Positions 60,912 through 64,000 of a stretch of 64,000 nucleotides of DNA are shown piece after piece. The number at the start of each line of letters is the position of its first letter. Position 1 is the first letter of the stretch. Source of the stretch: Agrobacterium tumefaciens (GTDB taxonomy: Bacteria; Pseudomonadota; Alphaproteobacteria; Rhizobiales; Rhizobiaceae); NCBI RefSeq assembly GCF_017726655.1, contig NZ_CP072308.1, positions 2,554,001-2,618,000 on the forward strand, written 5' to 3'. The position numbers and the translations under genes were made by a program. The notes under the pieces were generated by a model. That model did no database searches. It was given only the letters and a program-made list of their open reading frames with translations, and had not been told where the DNA came from.

Positions 60912-61838
60912 TCACCCCTGATGCAGAATATGGGCCGCCTTGACCGCGGCAGAGGCACGGTTTTCCACGCCGAGCTTTACGTAGATCTGTTCGAGATGCT
61001 TGTTCACCGTCCGGGCGGACAGGCCGAGAATATCGCCGATATCGCGGTTGGACTTGCCCTTGGCGATCCACAACAACACTTCCGATTCCCGCGTGGTCAG
61101 CGCGAAATGCTCTTTCAGAAGGTGGTCGTCAGACTTCTCGTTGGCGGCGGTCAGGCGAAACAGATGCTCATCCGGACCCATGGCGCCAAGGAAGGAAAGC
61201 TGCAGGGCGGGGCGTCCGGCCTGGGTGATCGTCAGCGGTGCATCGCGGCCGGTCTCCGATGCTGCCCTTTCGCCGATCCAGCGGCCGATATGGCTGACGA
61301 CGATGTCCATGCCGTCATCCCGCCCGGTCGCAGCATTAACGAGCCGCGTCGCCTGCGGGGTGGACCAGTGGATGGCCCCATTTGCGCGCACGGCGAGCAG
61401 ATGGCGTCCGGCGGCATCAAGCGCGACCCGGGCGCTTTGCGCCGAGCGGGCATTGGAAAGATGGACGCGGATGCGGGCGCGCAGCTCGTCGATATTGATC
61501 GGTTTCGTCAGATAATCGACACCGCCGGAGTCCAGCGCCCGCACGACATGTTCGGTCTCCGTCAGGCCGGTCATGAAGATAACAGGCACCTGCGCCACCG
61601 CCGCATTGGCCTTGAGGCGTCGGCAGGTCTCGAAACCGTCCATGGTGGGCATGACGGCATCGAGCAGGATGATATCGGGCGTGATGCGCTCGGCGATGTT
61701 CAATGCAGCCTGCCCAGATGTGGCGATGAGGGCCGAGAAGCCGGATTGCTCCAGCGCATCGGTCAGGAAGCCCAGCGCTTCCGGGCTGTCATCCACCAGC
61801 AATACAATATCTCTCGGGGCCGCCGCCTGAGCGCTCAT
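60912..61838 (-). CDS. LuxR-family response regulator paired with the hybrid kinase
   Basis: A 308-residue regulator. The receiver is at 10-130 with DD at 16-17, phospho-acceptor Asp60 in DIILLDAVMPT, and Lys in LTKPIN. A central domain (about 130-235, RHLLAVRANGAIHWSTPQAT) is PAS-like and unusual for simple NarL-type regulators. The C-terminal LuxR helix-turn-helix is LTTRESEVLLWIAKGKSNRD and LSARTVNKHLEQIYVKLGVE. Its ATG overlaps the kinase stop by 4 bp, so they are a coupled pair. Confidence 0.93.
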   Translation of the reverse strand: MSAQAAAPRDIVLLVDDSPEALGFLTDALEQSGFSALIATSGQAALNIAERITPDIILLDAVMPTMDGFETCRRLKANAAVAQVPVIFMTGLTETEHVVRALDSGGVDYLTKPINIDELRARIRVHLSNARSAQSARVALDAAGRHLLAVRANGAIHWSTPQATRLVNAATGRDDGMDIVVSHIGRWIGERAASETGRDAPLTITQAGRPALQLSFLGAMGPDEHLFRLTAANEKSDDHLLKEHFALTTRESEVLLWIAKGKSNRDIGDILGLSARTVNKHLEQIYVKLGVENRASAAVKAAHILHQG

Positions 61839-64000
61839 GCCTTGAGGTCTCCCCTGTCACTGTCTTCGAACCGCTTGAGAAAATGCGCGTAGCCGGCCAG
61901 ATCGAAAGCCTGCACATAGGCGCCGAGCTCCTGCGTGAAGGGCAGGTTTTCCGTGTTGCGGGCGAGATCGGCGAGTTTCGCTTCGATGCCGCGTATGTAG
62001 CCTATTTCGCCAAGCCTCTGCAAATCCTGGATGTGGATGGCGCCCGGATTGACGATCTCGGCAGGGGGCTGCGGTAGCGGGGCGGGCGGCAGATCGGTAT
62101 CGTAAATCCATGTCAGCCCGAGATGCACGGCAAGCCTGTCGCAGAGATGGCGGATATCGACGGGCTTGGCGATGGCGTCGTTGTGATTGTCATCGCCGGC
62201 GCCCGCGACAGCGCCGTCGCCGATATTGGCCGAGAGCATGATGAGCGGGGCCGTCTGACCGGCCTCGCGCAGCTTCGTCACCAGCTGCCAGCCGGTCATG
62301 CCGGGCATGGAAATATCGATGAGGAAGAGATCGGGCTTCACCCCTTCGATGAGAGTGAGGCATTCGGGGCCGGATTGCGCCGTCAACACCACGAAATCGA
62401 GCGGCGAGAGGACCTGCCGCATCAGCTCGCGGTGATCCTCGTTGTCATCCACCACGACAATGGTGCGGCGTGGACCGGAATAGGAGCGGATCGTTTTTTC
62501 CGGCGCCGGCGCCGTGTTTGGCCGGTGGACGGCGGATAGCATGAGGCGCACACGGAAGGTGGAACCCTCGTCCTTTTCGCTGGAGACGGAAATTTCGCCG
62601 CCGAGCGTATTGGTCAGAAGCCGGGTGATGGTGAGGCCGAGGCCGAGGCCCGGCATGGGACGTACGCTCTCGGCCTCGCCACGCTGGAAGGGTTCGTAAA
62701 TGCGGGCAAGGTCTTTTTCGGCAATGCCGCGGCCGGTATCGGACACGGTGAAGCTGGCCACCTGGCTGCGATAACCGACATCGAAGGTGACGGCGCCTTC
62801 GTCCGTGAATTTGATGGCGTTGGAAAGCAGGTTGACGAGGATCTGGCGCAGGCGCTTTTCATCGGTGCGCACATATTGCGGCAGAGCGGGCGAGCGGTCG
62901 TGGCGGAATTCCAGCCCCTTGGCCTGCGCCTGCGGGCGGAACATATCGACGATCTGGTCGAGGAAATCCTGGATATTGATCTCGTTGGAATAGACCTGCA
63001 GGCGGCCCGCCTCGATCTTGGAAATATCGAGAAGCCCGTCGATCAGTCCCGACAGGTGGTCGGCCGAGCGGCGGATGACCTTGATCGCCGATTGCCGGGG
63101 AGGGGGGATGGTCTCATCGCGTTCCAAAATCTGGGCGTAACCGAGAACGGCGTTGAGCGGCGTGCGCAGCTCGTGGCTGAGGCCGACGACATAACGGCTT
63201 TTGGCGCGGTTGGCGGCCTCAGCCGTTTCCTTGGCATCCTGAAGGGCGGCGTCGGTCTTCTTGTGGGCAGCGATTTCCTTCAAGAGCAGCGTGTTCTGGC
63301 GCGAGGATTCCTCTTCCGCCACCACCCGGCTGTCATGGGCAAGCACCAGGAACCAGCAGACAATGCCGGCAATGACGGCAAAGACGAAAAACACGATGAG
63401 GATGGTGCGGTTCACCACATCGGCGGTTTCCGGCGAGGCCGTGCCGACCTGATGCGCGATCATGGCCAATATGCCGCCGATGGCGGTGACGGCAATCGCC
63501 GCCGCCATGCCGTAGCGTCCTAGCCGGGTGGCGAGTTTTGCCACCAGCTGTCTCGGCAGGAAGGTCTTGGCGACGGTGGCGACCTGATAGTTCAGCTTTG
63601 CCTTCGGCTTGCACATGTCGTGGCAGCGGCTGTCCAGCGAACAGCAGAGCGAACAGATCGGCGCGGCATAGGCCGGACACCATGCCATGTCCTCCGGCTC
63701 GAAAGGGTGTTCGCAGATGGAGCAGGTGATGCTGCTTTCTGCGCGCCATTGCTGGCGTGGCTTGCGGGCAAGGTAGAATTTGCCCTTGGTGCCCCAGGCA
63801 ATCAGCGGCGATGCGGTGAAGGCGACAATGAGGGTGAGATAGGGCGCGAGCGAGGCGGCGAGCGGGCCGAAAGTGCCGAAATGCGCCATCAGCGCAATGG
63901 TGGCGGAAAGCGCCATGGAGCCGACGCCAACGGGATTGATGTCATAGAGATGGGCACGCTTGAACTCGATTCCTGATGGGGCAAGGCCGAGCGGCTTGTT
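61835..64000 (-). CDS. Hybrid histidine kinase/response regulator with permease-like N-terminus (5' part outside the window)
   Basis: The frame has no stop up to 64000, so the first methionine inside (63916) is not the start. At least 721 residues are visible. They begin with a permease-like end (LYDINPVGVGSMALSATIAL, then PYLTLIVAFTASPLIAWGTK). A nine-Cys module follows (TCSICEHPFEPED, WCPAYAAPICSLCCSLDSRC), then two more helices. The kinase core has GLSHELRTPLNAVLGYAQIL, NLLSNAIKFTDEG and GLGLGLTITRLL. A receiver (VVVDDNEDHRELM, DLFLIDISMPGMTG) and a helical tail end it. The layout resembles transporter-linked kinases such as CbrA and CrbS/MxtR. Confidence 0.9.
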   Translation of the reverse strand, partial: NKPLGLAPSGIEFKRAHLYDINPVGVGSMALSATIALMAHFGTFGPLAASLAPYLTLIVAFTASPLIAWGTKGKFYLARKPRQQWRAESSITCSICEHPFEPEDMAWCPAYAAPICSLCCSLDSRCHDMCKPKAKLNYQVATVAKTFLPRQLVAKLATRLGRYGMAAAIAVTAIGGILAMIAHQVGTASPETADVVNRTILIVFFVFAVIAGIVCWFLVLAHDSRVVAEEESSRQNTLLLKEIAAHKKTDAALQDAKETAEAANRAKSRYVVGLSHELRTPLNAVLGYAQILERDETIPPPRQSAIKVIRRSADHLSGLIDGLLDISKIEAGRLQVYSNEINIQDFLDQIVDMFRPQAQAKGLEFRHDRSPALPQYVRTDEKRLRQILVNLLSNAIKFTDEGAVTFDVGYRSQVASFTVSDTGRGIAEKDLARIYEPFQRGEAESVRPMPGLGLGLTITRLLTNTLGGEISVSSEKDEGSTFRVRLMLSAVHRPNTAPAPEKTIRSYSGPRRTIVVVDDNEDHRELMRQVLSPLDFVVLTAQSGPECLTLIEGVKPDLFLIDISMPGMTGWQLVTKLREAGQTAPLIMLSANIGDGAVAGAGDDNHNDAIAKPVDIRHLCDRLAVHLGLTWIYDTDLPPAPLPQPPAEIVNPGAIHIQDLQRLGEIGYIRGIEAKLADLARNTENLPFTQELGAYVQAFDLAGYAHFLKRFEDSDRGDLKA

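Overview
This 64 kb window is GC-rich alphaproteobacterial chromosome, almost certainly Rhizobiaceae and most like Agrobacterium/Rhizobium. The reasons are the CtrA-ChpT-SciP cell-cycle genes lying together, a typical RpoH next to purA, rhizobial-style heme-uptake and LivHMGF-J loci, conserved rhizobial proteins of unknown function, and dispersed palindromic intergenic repeats of the rhizobial mosaic type. I see no prophage, insertion sequence, CRISPR array, plasmid or integrative-element hallmark. The region looks like ordinary chromosome with small lineage-specific insertions. Placement in the family is inferred from protein recognition, without any database search.

Layout. 1-10.2 kb: tail of an exo/endonuclease-family gene, then an RND multidrug efflux pair (membrane fusion protein plus inner-membrane pump) with a degenerate alpha/beta-hydrolase gene beside it, two LysR regulators, an MFS exporter and an aldo/keto reductase. 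10.2-14.2 kb: small unknown genes, a zinc alcohol dehydrogenase, rpsU, tRNA-Gly(GCC) and dps. 14.3-20.9 kb: tctCBA tripartite tricarboxylate transporter, an orphan periplasmic binding protein and a TctDE-like two-component system. 20.9-23.3 kb: a proline-rich secreted protein, purU and a YbaY-META protein. 23.3-30.2 kb: heme/iron functions (hutX, IsdG-type heme monooxygenase, hmuTUV, a DUF2218 siderophore-interacting oxidoreductase), with a glyoxalase and ung between. 30.3-32.2 kb: a ring-cleaving dioxygenase/carboxylesterase pair resembling MhqO/MhqD. 32.3-35.1 kb: a lytic transglycosylase-like lipoprotein, a degenerate transglutaminase-like protein and an EamA permease. 35.3-45.9 kb: purA, a large acidic membrane protein, rpoH, a methyltransferase, an RluA-family pseudouridine synthase, DUF6476, a TrmH-type methyltransferase, a coiled-coil membrane protein and a DUF1134 protein.

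46-51 kb is a cell-cycle block: chpT (phosphotransferase), ctrA (master regulator), a fliJ-like flagellar gene and sciP (CtrA inhibitor) lie within 5 kb, mixed with acetyltransferase genes, one of which carries a single-base frameshift. 51.2-53.3 kb: a DUF2793 protein with a C1q-like end, and cysQ. 53.5-59.3 kb: a complete branched-chain amino-acid ABC transporter (livH, M, G, F, a small membrane protein, livJ). 59.3-64 kb: a polysaccharide deacetylase, a small P-loop ATPase, a LuxR-type response regulator and a hybrid histidine kinase whose N-terminus is permease-like and runs off the right edge.

The least explained items are the active-site-less hydrolase beside the efflux pump, the permease-linked kinase with a nine-cysteine module, the modular P/Q-arm intergenic repeats, and the 781-residue acidic protein between purA and rpoH.
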